This document shows positions 46,946 to 59,090 of a stretch of DNA of 64,000 bases, piece by piece. A program made the position numbers and the translations under genes. The notes beneath the pieces were generated by a model. That model saw only the letters and a list, made by a program, of their open reading frames with translations, was not told the DNA's origin and did not search any database. Positions within the stretch are counted from its first letter, which is position 1. Each line of letters starts with the position of its first letter. The stretch is from Megalonaias nervosa. Lineage: Eukaryota > Mollusca > Bivalvia > Unionida > Unionidae. The stretch is from positions 55,547 to 119,546 of the forward strand of contig JAECUM010009857.1 of assembly GCA_016617855.1 (NCBI GenBank), written 5' to 3'.

Positions 46946-49900
46946 CCAAGGACTAAGATGTCCACTGCCACATTGCCAGGTGAAGAAATTCTCTAGAAGA
47001 TGGACTGCTCCATATACTAGACAAGGAAACTATTGAATTAACTGAATTCTAGGTCCTGGAGGAAACACTCTTCCCTAAAGATTGATTCCAAACCTAGTTG
47101 ACCGAAATGTTGAAAGGATATGAGGCCAGAGATGTCCTTCTTGACAAGCAGATTGAAATGGTAATATGTGAAATCATGTCTTGATCCAGAATATAACTAA
47201 TGTAACTGGCCTTCTGTTTTGTACCTACAAGGGACTACCTGACTTAAGGCAAGTAAAGTTCTTCCATTTTGTTGACAAATCACAAAATTTCTGGAGGCTG
47301 TGCGAGTGGGGGCATGAATCCACACCTCTTGCAATACCACAATGGTCCCATAGTCACTACAGTGGATGATATTAGAAACCTTTGTTGCATCCAATCATGA
47401 ACCCAAAAGCATAAAAGCACTGAATGAATGCACTTAGTTTGACAACCAAGTAGCTGAATGAACTCGAGGGAAAGGCTTAGGTGGTTGAACATAATACGAA
47501 GTCCTTACAATACCACTTGTCAGGTCCACTTGTCATGGTAAATCTTCCAGCCTTCTCCCTACCATGATCTGGGTTAAGAAGGGCATGAATGTATTTCATC
47601 TACGATGTGGAGGGTGTCACAGAATGCTGGTGAAAACACTCAACCTCCCTTTGATGCATCTACTTAGTCTGGGAGAATTGTGGCTTTCAAAGGTTATAAA
47701 TCTGGTAGGACTGCTTCACAGTTGCATGTGCTCTAGGGACATCCCTGTGACCTTTGTAGGATACCTTGCAAATCCTTCCCCTGTAGCTGAGACTGTGAGG
47801 GATGGAAGGAATGTATTCTTGGTAGCTTGTTGCCAACCTGATCACTGAATACATGATTAAGGTTTCCAGTGTGGATTGGTCTGTGATTGTCTTTAAGAAA
47901 GGTGAAGGTACAGAGCATTTCATCTTGTACCACCTACTGTTAAGTTCATAGCTGTTGCTAAGGCCATGGCCAAGGTATGATGGGCCACTGTGTTGCAAAG
48001 TGGGCCTTTCTATACATATGTTCCCATGTATTTCTGGTGAAATTCAAGGTGGGGAAAAGTAAATTCTGTCCCACTAATTGAAGAAAACCACAGATGCTGC
48101 AACATTGTTCCCATGGTTATGATGTTATGAATCAACTCAGAGTTATCCAAATTGAAAACTGAGGGAAGGCATTTGCAAGTAAAAACATCCATAGATGCTT
48201 GGAACTTATAACTGATCATGTAAGCAGTCCCAAAATTTCAGTAATTTGTAAGACTGTGGAAGCAACTGAAGGTAGATTCTTCTGCAGACAATGATCACTT
48301 CATGTTGGAACTGTAAACCCAGCAGGTGATGTAGAAAAAAGAGGAGGAGTGGGCAGAAAAATTCTTCAGTCTAAGCCAGCAAAGTGGAATTTCATTCATC
48401 ATAGTAATATCTAACAATGATGAGGGAACTTCATCAGTTTTGGATTAAGGTACATGTAGTGCAGTTGACATCCTTCATGCTACCTGTGCAGTAGTTGGAG
48501 AACAGTGTTGAGAATGGTGACTCACTACACCTGCAAAATGTTATAAATAAATCCCTTTCCTTATAAGGTGTCTCAAAGTAGAGGCTCCCTTTGGGTGGCA
48601 GAGGCTTAAGGGAAAGTAAAGAGACATATCTTAGGAAACTGAGGCACTAAGATGATCACTGCATGCTGGAAGTGACTAGAGGTACTATGCAGGTTAGACT
48701 GATCCAAGAAAGTACCTATATAATCTAGAAGTTGTCCACAGGAAGTGCCTGGCAGCACTATGCTGGTTAGGCTGACCCACGAAAGTACCTGTATAGACTG
48801 TGCATCGTACACAGCAAGTGCTTAGCAGCACTATGCAGGTTAGTCTGCTGTATAACTGGTTTCATGAAGTAGGTTCTTGGGTACTGCATCATTAAACTGG
48901 GTATCATATGCAGGAAGTGCCTAACACCACTATACAAGTCATGGAACTGGACAAGTTCATTTTCTGATGGCTGATAATGTATAATCAATCATGGCCTATT
49001 TCGATCAGAGTTATATGGCCAAGTCCAGTCATGAAGGAACATGGCTGGAATGATGTTGTCCAGTTCTTGAGGTTGAGATGGGTATGGGATATTGATCCAC
49101 ATAGCTGATAATTAATTGTGACATGTGAGACTGTCAACGAGGCTCTTGTTGCTATAGTTTCTGATCCTTGCATACAAGCTGATGTTTCCATCCCTCAAGC
49201 TATGTTTCTGTATCTTGCCCTTAGTGTCCAAAGATTTGCCACCCATGAAACTGTCCATAATATGGAAGTCCAACATATATTAAGGAACAACAAGCTGAGA
49301 AAAATACATGTGTTTAGTGTTTGTCAGACTCGCTCATGGTCTAAATCTGTAAGACAAAATGGAGCAGACAATATATACAGTGTAGTGAGTGTCCCACTTT
49401 ATGAGTGTCTGTGCAGAGTTACTATGATAAACACCTGTAAAGGAGTGCATGTGGCCTGCACAGGCTGAGAATCAGACCATCACTATTAATAATTACCAAG
49501 TGGACACTATATAATTAATTCTAACAAGTAACCTGTAGGAATGTCAGTTTTGACAGCCTTTACAGGTAAAATCACTGAAGTGTTGCTTATAGTAACTACA
49601 TGTATAAAGTGGAAGCCAAAAAGAAATTCTATTAACAACTTGCCCATTGGAAAGCCAATTTTTCATTGCCAGTATTGGTTAAAATCACTTAATTGTCACT
49701 AGCAATAAGATGGACACTACTGAGCAATCATGTATAGAAAACTTGCCTTACTTATGCGAATACAGTAATATAAATCAGTTTTCTAATATTTCACACCAAA
49801 CCTGCACATAAAAAAGGAGTGGAAGCATCATTATTGATACAAAATAGATGCTTTAATATCCATTATAAGACAATGTTACCTGAAGGAACAGCCCAATGAC

Positions 49901-50012
49901 ATTCAATAAAGGTAACATCAGTAAAGCAAGAACTATAAAATTAGATGTTAAGACAATATAGAAACTTAACTTTGTGCATAATTACTTTGCAGAAATTTTG
50001 CAGCACTAAATG

Positions 50013-50344
50013 TGTGTGTGTGTGCGTGTGTGTGTGATTTGAAATTTTTATGTAGCTTTAACAATTTTTCAGCCATATTGCTATGATGTCTGCATTGTGG
50101 CAGTTCATAGTGATTTCTAGCACTGGGGCATCATTCCGCAGACGTGCAGCATGATGTCTCACCCAGCCGCATTATCCTGACACCTGGCCAACCAGTCTTA
50201 ACACTAACCTCTCAATGCTGAGTGCCAAGCAAGGCAGCTGTTAGTACCATTTTTATAAGTCTTTCGTATGACTCAGCGGTTCGAACCCGCAACCTCCCCC
50301 ATCCAAGGTGGACGCTCTAACCATTAGGCCACTGGAGCGGTCCT
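50013..50344 (-). mobile_element. SINE with tRNA-Pro-like head (SINE B, copy 2)
   Basis: On the minus strand the head has box A TGGCCTAATGGTTAGAGCG, loop CTTGGAT and box B GGTTGCGGGTTCGAACC. The body then matches SINE B copy 1 (GGTACTAACAGCTGCCTTGC; TGCCCCAGTGCTAGAAATCA) and the element ends in CA repeats. CAGCACTAAATG flanks both sides exactly (50001-50012 and 50345-50356) and is a clear 12-bp target-site duplication. It lies within the span of DIRS copy 2, so it came after that element. Confidence 0.93.
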
Positions 50345-50850
50345 CAGCACTAAATGAGTTTTCTGTATCATGCACCAAACATTTACATATTAACATGACA
50401 TTAGAAATGTGAGGGGATGACATTGAGATCCTTGCAGGTACGTACTAAATGCACCTAAGTGTGTGTGAAGATGGCAAAGTGATAAAATATTGAAAGTTAG
50501 GAAACTTTGTCACTGTCAATTGGAAGAACAGAAAAGTTGTACATTTATAGATGCAGTATACTTCCCTTCCAAGATGAAACTTCTCAAACTTGTTTTCAGG
50601 TAGAAACCTTCAAAACTGTTTGTATAGCAAGGCCTCTGTCTGTAAAGAGCATGATACTCGGCACAGTAGTAACTGGCGAATTCACTAAATTTGGCACCAA
50701 TCCCACTATCAATGGGAGATCACTCTAACTGCCAGCCAGGTAGGCAGACAACTTTTAGCTATTTAGCTAAAAAGCTTTAACCTGAGGGCACTGGATTTGT
50801 GAGGTAAAAGTAGCTCTCCTAAGCTATTATGACTGAGTAACGTATTTGAA

Positions 50851-52984
50851 GAAATAAAAGATGGATGAGTGTTGACTGCAATCAGAAATTAAGTGACAAT
50901 CAAAATTTGGGTGCAGCATCTGTTACTGAACTAGACTGTAAGTTTGCCAAGACCATACAATGTCTGAATGCATAAATAAACAAAATATAAAGCCAAAATC
51001 CTTACAGGTAAACCTATAATCATTAATATCTTTTGATTAAAGATGCTACACACATCTGTCTGTTGAATATATCCACTCTGTGCTGATTCTACAGTACCCC
51101 AACCCCAACAATATCCTCAGCACCAATCTATGCAAAAAATATATTAACGAAAATCTCTTCATCTTTTCGTATGAAAACAGTCATAAAGTTTACAAAATAC
51201 ACAATCTGAAGCATTACATGTAGGATGTAAATTTGCAAAAAAAGTTAATATCCTAAATTATCATAAAATTTCAGAACTTCTTTTTACCGATGTAGTAATG
51301 CAGCCATTAATCACATTAGCACTGACTAGAACATAAAGTCATTGCAAATCAATGGCTTTTTGCCCTTAAAAATATGTAATAAAAAGAACATCTACATTTC
51401 ATTTAGCAAATATAAGAAAATATTTCACCTGCAATGTAGAAACATTTTGTATTGTTACTCATGGCTTTCCACTCTTGACAATTTAAGGTTCCCTTTTAAC
51501 ATAATACTTCTTTGCATCTACTCAAAAAACGTATACGTCCTCTGTTTACCTCACAATTTGTTTATGCAAAAATATATTTGCACAGAAGTTTCTATGTGGG
51601 TCCATGCCAGATGAAATTACTATCTCTCCAGCCAGAAGAGGGTGAATTGCCAAAAATAGGGAGAAGTTTGTGTCAAAATCTAAAAATGTTAAAGTTTAGA
51701 ATAGTCACTATTTCATTTTTGCAGTTTTTCATCTCAGATGATTAAATACTGATAAAATACTATTAAAAATTTCTAATAAATTAAAATTTACATCATTTTC
51801 CATCAAATAGTTGTTTTATAGTATATTTATTATATAAAATGGCAACCTCAAAAATAATTTAGCAAAAAATCAGTAGCACTTTCCATAGTAAAGACTTTTT
51901 TGTTCATTTATTGGATGAAATATTGGATGAAGTGAATAACTTTATTAGTAATGGACCTCAATACATCAAATGAGTCATAATTTGCTTCCTCCTGGACTAA
52001 TGCAAATCTTTTCATTTAATTTGTCATGGTTAATGCATGAATTTTTTCAGCAGGAATTCAAATGAAAGCAAAATAATTTCTGACATTTATGAGCATCAAA
52101 TTATAATTTACTACAGAGTAGTAAATGTCTTCTGAAACTTTCCACCTTCTGTTTGAAGGGAATACTGACACAAAAGTTGTGAGGTAGTTTTTTTTAAAAT
52201 TGATGTAGTGAACTGAAATAAATGGGGGTGGGGGAATGGCACAAAGTTAAGGCAAGGCAAAGTAAACTTTGCTTTTGGGCATGCTTAGGTGAAATGACAG
52301 ACCTGAAGGCTACTATTTTGCCTGAATCTCACTCTAGTATGGACCCTGTTGCATAACTTCTAAACTTAGAAATACACACCATTAGACTTTATTTCCATAA
52401 TTTGCCATTCTTATCTGCTGCTTATTACAAATTACTGTGTTATATCTTATTGCATATAATAATGCATGGTTAAATTTGCCGTGCAAATGTATTGCAAACT
52501 TAGGAAAATGAAACAGAAACTTTTCTCTGGCAGTTACGTAACATGGAAGCACTAGCAATGGAGATTTCTCACTAATTCCTAATCTGAGATTTCCAATCTG
52601 ATGGATTACCCCTGAATCAAATAATTAATATCATGTTATTTTATAATTTTCTAATAATTTTGTAAAATATGAAACAATTTCTTTATTGTGTATACATCAT
52701 ATATAAAGTATGTCTATATTAAGTTTAAAAGGAACTATTATATAGCACTTTATAGTTGCAGTACCAATATTCGAGAGTTTTTAAGATGGAAATATTTAAA
52801 AATTTTCTGCTCAGCACAATTAATTTATATTGAAACAACTTTTCTAATGGCAAATTTTGGTAATTTAAATTATATTAGAGCTTTTGGTAATCTTTCATTT
52901 TGGCATAAAGTGAGTTTTCCAAAACACATCAATATTAGACCACTATGAAATATTATGTGCTATATAGTATTTTATGCACTGTAC
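50851..52984. other. Intron, no recognised feature
   Basis: Very AT-rich. No exon or transposon signature seen up to the ABCD3 donor at 52984. Short Phe/Tyr/Leu-rich frames at 51342-51745 are probably chance in AT-rich DNA. Confidence 0.4.
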
Positions 52985-53108
52985 CTTACTGAGATTGGAG
53001 TAGAGCTCAGCCACAGAATCACAGAACTTATCTACATCTTGAGTCAACAGCTGATCCGCATTGGATATTCTATTGTCCAAGTTACTCATTTTGTAGTAGG
53101 TAAATCCC
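52985..53108 (-). CDS. ABCD3: ABCD3 exon with the conserved DQ-LTQDV loop
   Basis: This is the longest ABCD3 exon here, 124 nt. It encodes [18 protein letters not shown] followed by TQDVDKFC and [11 protein letters not shown]. The stretch N-x-DQ-LT-DV is a hallmark of the loop after the second membrane span in the ABCD family (NPDQ-LT-DV in most members; here the Pro is Ala). The acceptor is TTTATTTAG and the donor is GTACAGT. The first base completes the split Arg codon of the previous exon, and the last codon (Lys) is whole, so the exon ends in phase 0. It lies between DIRS copies 2 and 4. Confidence 0.96.
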
Positions 53109-53773
53109 CTAAATAAAAATGGAAAAAACATAAAAATATAACATGGTAGGTAACATCAAACAAAATAGTTTGCTGGTAAAACTAGAAATGTATCCAGTAA
53201 GGCAAGAAAATGGGTTCAAAGATTAACTGGGGTCATGACTCACTGAAAGTTAATATAACCTGACCAACATTTTTCTTCATAAAAAACCTCAAACAAAACT
53301 TAATTTCAGTCAATTAAATCCTTCAAAAGCTAACCTGAAACAAAGTTCAAAATGCGAGAACAAACTTTCATGTCAAAAACTGAGTGCCCTATATACAATA
53401 TAGTTGAGGCATAAAAACTGTACAAAAGGCAAAGCAAATTTTTAAGTAAATTATGTTTCTCCAAGAATTCTTGCCCAATCACATTACATTAACATTAGCC
53501 TGCTACCTCATGAATCCAGCCCTACTAAAAGATGAAAATTGTCTTTTTCTGTCTATTTCAATAGACAAAGGACAACAACTCTTGCCCATTACCTCCCACT
53601 GGTACCACCAGGTGTTGCTAGTTTTTTTGCTGAGCAAGATACTAAAGAGGATGCCAGCATACCAGGGTGGTTGTGAGGGCTTTTAAGTAATGTGATTGGA
53701 TAAGTATTTTCAGAGAAACATAATTAAAAAATTTGCTTTCTCCTTCGAACACATTCCCCAATCACATTATCCA

Positions 53774-54330
53774 TCACCGTGGTTGCTGGAGAAGATTCAG
53801 GTTGACTGGAATCTTCCTGGGCACATCTATCACTAGAATGAGTAGATCAGTGACCCAGGACTTGTCCCATCTGCGAGGGCTATCAGAATCATCATGCCAT
53901 TCTGACCCTGTAACTTCTAGATTATTTTCAGTCTCAACATCATGGGAGGGGGGGGGGGGACAAATGCCCCCCAACTCCTCCCAAATGATTGACAATGCAT
54001 CGACAGCCCAAGCTTTTGGGTCTGGACCTGGAGATACTAAGGTGTGTAGCTTGAGATTCCACCTCATTGCAATGAGCTCGATCATTGGACACCCACATAG
54101 TGCACAAATTTGAGTCATGTCTGATTGATGGAGAGACCATTTTGTGTGAAGGACTTAACCTCTACTGGATAGAGTGTCAGCCAGGAATGTGCCTGTTTTG
54201 TATGTTGATCTGGAGATTGTTGCACCAATGTAGGAGCTGCCAAATCAGAACATACAGGTCAGGTGATTTGGTACCTCATTGTTTGATGAGATAGGTCACC
54301 ACCACAGATGTGTCGGACCTAATGAGGACC
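53774..54330 (-). pseudogene. RNase H and C-terminal block of DIRS copy 4
   Basis: The minus strand near 54.3 kb has IRSDTSVVVTYLIKQ then a stop and GTKSPDLYVLIWQLLHWC (over frame changes). This is followed at 53.95-54.1 kb by LKLHTLVSPGPDPKAWAVDA and LSIIWEELGGICPPPP. The block L-L-VSPVPDP-AWAVDALS--WE--YAFPP is highly typical of the end of the DIRS RT-RNase H polyprotein and is the clearest family signature in the window. Confidence 0.88.
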
Positions 54331-54896
54331 GTTCTTGCCTCATAGTCAATCTTTTCAAAAGTGAAAGGTATTTATGACAGCCTTCATTTCTAGGATGTTG
54401 ATGTGTAGAGGCCATTCCGCTGGTTCCTACATGTCACTGATGGTAACGAAGATCAGCAATGGGTGGGCACCCAAACCGTTCACATTGGAGTCAGTACCTG
54501 TTATTTCCGCTTGGGGCTTCTGCAGCAGGATTCCCATTGTCAGCCAATCTGGGATGCAACACTGACACATGAATGATCAAATCTTGGGCATGATCATGAC
54601 TGTTTGATCAAGGGGACTTGAAAAAGGGGTGCCATTGTGCTCACAATGTCTGCAAATAAAGACAGCCAAGTGGGATCAAGTCTGCTGCCACATTGAATAA
54701 ACTGAGGAAATGCAAAAACTCTCTTGCTAAAATCCAAGTCCTGTTGGAAACAGATTCAATGAGCTGGACAATTCTGATTATGCAAACATGAGGAAATCAC
54801 ACCAGATTCCAGTTGGTTAAAAATTATATGTCCAGATGGACTAAATTCTGGGATGGATGGAGGTCTGTCTTTTCCCAGTTCACTAGAAAGTCTTGA

Positions 54897-55377
54897 TCAA
54901 AAAGAGAGCGAGAGCTGCTTTGGGGTAAAATAGAACTTACCATATGTTTCTGGAGGAGGTCGTCCAGCGATGTTGCTGTTGTTGTAGATGATGTCAATCA
55001 GGACAGGGTGATGACGTAATTTATACTCTTGGAAAAAGCCCAAGGGCTGATGTTGAGGCCAAATGGAAAACTCGGAACTGATAAGCTGTGTCGCAGTAAG
55101 CAAAAACAGAAAAAAAGACACAGGGTGGTTAGGGATGCAAAAATATGCATCGGTCAGATTGAGTTTTTGTTTTCTTTTCCAAAAATGAAACAGCCTTGAA
55201 TAAAACCCCTTGCACAAGCTCCACTGCCCTATTTTTCTTTTTGATGAGCAACCATATCCCTGTTGTAAAAAGGCATCCTTCTCCCAATCTGACATTGCAT
55301 CTGTGAAGAGGGGAGAGAGGAGAGGAAGGGATTGTTGAGGAACGAAATCCTAAGCCCCTCCAGATGACCTGGATCAC
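54897..55377 (-). pseudogene. Reverse transcriptase fragment of DIRS copy 4
   Basis: Two overlapping minus-strand frames together give the N-terminal RT blocks. AVELVQG in one frame continues as GFYSRLFHFWKRKQ and then NLTDAYFCIPNHP in the other. GFYSR-F-VPKK and L-DAYF-IPIHP are the standard DIRS RT blocks, and SEFSIWPQHQPLGFF after them sits where F-ALPFGLS-APR-F is expected. The YLDDWL block is not recognisable; the sequence there reads HHPVLIDIIYNN. The frame shift lies near 55200. Confidence 0.85.
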
Positions 55378-57945
55378 CCCCCAACCCCCACCCTAACCCC
55401 ATTCTGAGGGAACAGTGATCTCAAAATTTGCTTTCTTACTGCCTCTGTAAGATTGCTTCCTAGGGATCGATATTGGTGCACATGTGACTGAGGCCACTTA
55501 ACATCCCTTCACAATGGTTGGGTCTGAGTGGTTCCAATTGCTCGTGTGGGTTGAGCAGCTAGGTGGAGGTTCAGTTCCTGAGCTGCCTGCCTCCGAACTT
55601 CTGAACTTCTTCCTCCAAAGCAACAGTGACCCAAACAGGGTCATCCAGAAAGGAAGGGTATGACAAGGTTTGAGAGACATGGGTCACAGACATGCGACAT
55701 GTCATATCAGGAGTAAATGGCTCAACGGGTCAAAGTATTAGCCATAGTATTGTGAGCAGTCCTGGTCAATGACTCTAGCAAGCCTGGCCATCGCCTCCCA
55801 AGTGTGGCTACTGCTGGGAGTATCCACCAAGTCTGAAAGGTGCCAATGAGGTCAAATCCAACAATAAAGAAGGTGCAAAAGCATCCTGAACCAGCTCTGA
55901 CAGGCATGAAGCACATCTGTCTGCCTTATAAAACAAATGAGATGAACAACTACTTTATTTTTGTCAAGTGCCAGGATATTAATACTGTAGGTATCTGTCG
56001 ACTTAAGTCCATCTGTTCCTCCTTGTTGAGTTCTACGAATTCTTTAGAGTAGCGGTAGGGGGTGGAGGACATTCTGAAGTAGCCAACACCATATAAATGT
56101 CCTTGATGGCAGCTAGAAGCTAAACTTTAGTCTGTTTCCTGGTTGGATCTGAGTAAGACGTGAATGATGGTGGATCTGATGGAGTCCTGTCCCACTCACT
56201 GTAAATCAAAGCCCAAATGTGTCTCCTTGCAGCTCTGGAGAAGATATACCAGGTGAATGAAGACTCAATTCGATCCCATTGAAATTGTCATTAGCTCTCC
56301 CTTGTGGACAAGCAGTGAACATATACGGAAGTCTGGCACTGCTGGGACTGCTGACTGGTTTACCTGGCAAATGGTCAGCCTGGAAAACTTAAGCATAGAA
56401 GATGGTCTGGCTATCACTGGTACCTGCCACTCCAAGGGACTGGCTGGACAAATAGATTTCTCACTGAAATCTCCATCACAGAAAGGGCATATTGCCAACT
56501 ATACAGTAGATGGACAGATCTGTCACCAAGATCCTCATAAATCAAAACTAACTGGAATGATTAGATGAAAAGGCCTCCATGTTGGAATGGCTGGACAGCC
56601 AGTGACAGCTGGATTCCTGGCAACAGTGCAGTTTTATTATGCATTAGATCCAATGGATCTGGTAACAACCCCATGTGTCCAGACATATAGGCCCAAAGAC
56701 CATGCTTGGACATGTCGGGGGACTTATGCCCACTGGACTGCCTAAAACTGGGGAACACTGCCCCAATGAGTTGGAGTTGGCTGGGCCGTCTTCTCAAAAT
56801 GTCTCCCATGCTGGATGGTCAGTGACGGCTGGATGGCTGGTAACTGTGCAGTAGTATAAGGAGATGGAACCAACTAATCTGATACGAACTCTATGCCCAC
56901 TGGGATGCCTAATATTGGTGAATACTCACCAATGAGTCAGTATCGCCAACAAGGAACTGTAGATTGTCTTCCTTGACTTATTCTGTCTTTTCTTTGTTTA
57001 ATGTCCAATGGAATATGGCTTTGAATGTGCATTTCATGTATTTAGTAAACATTTTCCTGAGGCGCACAAGATGAGAAAAAAGCACAGATTAGCAAATCAG
57101 TATGTGACTAATAACCTAATATCGTGGCCCAGACTTCCTCTGATGACATATTACAACTGCTGCATACCACAGACGCTGTATACTTAGTATAAACAAAACA
57201 AGAGTCATGGTAGAGTTCCATACTCTGAAGATGGATAAATATCATTTAAATGACATTCTGCTGAAACAAAGCAGGAAAAGAAAGCAAAACATCAATTAGT
57301 AATTCATCAGGTTACTAACTCGCTTATATAAATATATTCCATGTTACTAACGAAGGAATAGAAAAAGTCAGTGTCACATTTAAAACTTCAAGATTATGCT
57401 TTAACTAATACATTTTAAGTATTTAGTTGACCGTTCTACTGAAACTACACAAGGGAAAAATAAAGCATAAATTAGCTGTGCAGCATGTTAAAAACTCGCT
57501 CAAACCAACTCCGATATAAATGGAGCAGTGAAAAAAGTCAGAGCTGTGCTAACTTGTAATGATCTTGCAGAGGTCAGTGATAGTGTGGTGTGATGTGGTC
57601 TTAAAAAGACAAAGTCCCAAAAGGTGACAAAATCACTCAAATTTGGCAGAAATTGTAAAATGAATGTATACAACCTGCAGCAGAATGATTAATCTACACA
57701 ATAAATCCAAAAGGAACATTGGATGAATCAATTAGAACACATAATGGCTTGGAATGTCAGAGAATAAACTGGACAATATTATCCAGTACAGCAGTGAAGC
57801 TAAAAACTAGCAACACCTGGCAGTGCCAAGGGGAGGTAATGGGCAAGAGTTACTGCCCTTTGTCTAGACAAATAGATAAAGACGATAGTCATCTAATATT
57901 CCTACCTTAATGTGATTCAGGAATATATCAAAGGAGAAATCATAT

Positions 57946-58817
57946 GCTGTACACAAAGTACTGGGTAAGTCTCTTGTCTCAAATGGTATTGCCGATTACT
58001 TGTCCAAGATTTTAAGACAGAATACCTGAAGTTTATAGTTATATAATTGCAGTAGTTATGTTCTGATAAGACTCAATTTGTCCATAATTACAAGCAAACA
58101 TTCCAGTGCAAGTACTTTAGTTTTCATGCCTTTTACAACTAGATGAAGAACTGATACAAGTTCATTAGTCAAACCTTGTCTGGCAATCAAATGCATAAAA
58201 GGACCACCAGAGTATAAGGCCAGGTTCCATAGATGTCACTTTACACAGATACAGATAAATACAAAAGTACCGTAATAATAAGACAATCTGCTTGCACATC
58301 ACTACAAAAAGAGTCCTCTGAGTTGTCTTAATACACAGGCTTGACTATACTGAAAAACAGAGGATGTGAAAACTACTAAATCGCACTGCAGGCTGTATCT
58401 GATATTGGAAGTTTGTAAATGATCTATGATGTACACTGTTACAAACACATATAGTAAATTCGGGCCTTTTTCAGGGTCTCAGTTATCATGGTTTCCTCTT
58501 GCTTCCACAAAAGAAAACAAACCAATTGTAATGGTCTTTAAATTAGGGGTTTCTAGCAATCACAAAATATATGAAAACTGGTACCCTAAGAAAAATAGCA
58601 AATTCATAGTAACAGATGCACAAATGAACAAGGCACATTATTAAAGTGATTAAAAAATATATATACAGCACTACCTCACTGTAAATCTGTCCATAACAGC
58701 CATGGAGTATAACATCTAATAATGAAGTACTTTATACATATAATTTTTTTATTACATAAGAAAATGTTATAATGGAGGTTGCTAAAGTGAGAGAGAGGTA
58801 CATTTCTAATAACTTAC
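57946..58817. other. Intron, no recognised feature
   Basis: AT-rich sequence between DIRS copy 4 and the ABCD3 donor at 58817. No exon or repeat signature seen. Confidence 0.4.
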
Positions 58818-58888
58818 CTCAGATATTTATCATAAAGATGATGTGAAAGTCTTGTTCGGAACCTCAATTTAAGTTCACTTAATCCATA
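58818..58888 (-). CDS. ABCD3: ABCD3 exon, end of TM2 region and following loop
   Basis: The exon reads YGLSELKLRFRTRL, then a His-His-Leu-Tyr-Asp-Lys-Tyr-Leu segment and a split Arg codon. This corresponds to the human ABCD3 segment of the same length containing the ELKL and LY motifs. The acceptor is a T-rich tract ending in TTTTAG just above base 58888, and the donor is GTAAGTT just below 58818. The exon starts in phase 0 and leaves two bases (AG) that the next exon completes to Arg. It is the most upstream exon I can find. I searched 59-64 kb by eye for the preceding segment ending in NNFLK-like residues and did not find it. Confidence 0.94.
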
Positions 58889-59090
58889 CTAAAACAGAAA
58901 AAAGTACTGACATGCAATTTTAAAAAATACTTTTACAGAAAACCTTGCTGTCTCTAATTGCAAAACATACTTGAGATCAGTCACAAAGTTAACTCAAACC
59001 TGCATTTGAATATTAACACCAGATAAATAAATAAAATTTTAAGGTGATCTTTTCAGAACATGCTATGTTGATTTCCTTTTATACCTGGTC

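Larger units (their letters stand above)
44459..50850 (-). mobile_element. DIRS-like retrotransposon, copy 2, full span
   Basis: This is the most complete copy, 6.4 kb. The two ends are inverted repeats of about 200-240 bases (44459-44690 and 50610-50850), sharing AATACCTTAGG/AATAGCTTAGG, GCTAAATAGCTAAA, CCACCTAGGTGG/CTACCTGGCTGG and GGTTGGTGCCAAAT/GATTGGTGCCAAAT. Minus-strand content in DIRS order: ORF1-type sequence 48.0-49.5 kb, RT side 47.2-47.9 kb, RNase H 46.5-46.95 kb and recombinase 44.8-45.6 kb. RNase H shows IGMDANTEYWGA, VLILSDNS and, after a frame shift, QQQSGTKSPDLCIPVWDFLKWC split over two frames. Recombinase shows SVSLMKTPAFVAKNSVLF. Many stops; inactive. A SINE was inserted later at 50013-50344. 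Confidence 0.85.
53430..57945 (-). mobile_element. DIRS-like element copy 4, lacks recombinase
   Basis: The ends are inverted repeats. The left (53440-53640) has GACAAAGGACAACAACTCTT, GCCCATTACCTCCCACTGG and CCAGGTGTTGCTAGTTTTT. The right (57785-57940) has the reverse complement of these with few changes. Minus-strand content: ORF1-type sequence 55.5-56.8 kb; RT at 54897-55377; RNase H and its C-terminal block at 53774-54330. No recombinase is left between 53774 and the left terminus. The terminal repeats differ from copies 1 and 2, so this is a second subfamily. Stops and shifts throughout. Confidence 0.85.
4798..58888 (-). other. ABCD3: ABCD3 (PMP70) gene, internal portion, eight exons
   Basis: Eight short minus-strand segments, each bounded by AG and GT, join into one 211-codon reading frame. 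The frame matches the transmembrane domain of animal ABCD3/PMP70 without gaps. Exon lengths in gene order are 71, 124, 57, 53, 90, 70, 70 and 98 nt, and the codon phases carry correctly across all seven introns. ABCD3 is known as a homodimeric half transporter in the peroxisomal membrane that imports long-chain, branched-chain and dicarboxylic acyl-CoAs and bile-acid precursors for beta-oxidation. The exons make up about 1% of the span and the introns run from 4.1 to 10.6 kb. The N-terminal peroxisome-targeting part and the ATPase domain (Walker A, signature, Walker B) are not in the window. The match rests on my knowledge of the human protein; no alignment was run. Confidence 0.95.

Noticed and set aside
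49880..49932. Exon-like 53-base minus-strand piece with AG acceptor and GTAAC donor, encoding a hydrophobic LALLMLPLLNVIGLFLQ
   Set aside because: It lies between ABCD3 exons that already join perfectly (SNLSK to PILDV), its open phase does not fit the phase-0 neighbours, and insertion would bring in a stop. Likely chance, despite some resemblance to the membrane span at 35255-35307.
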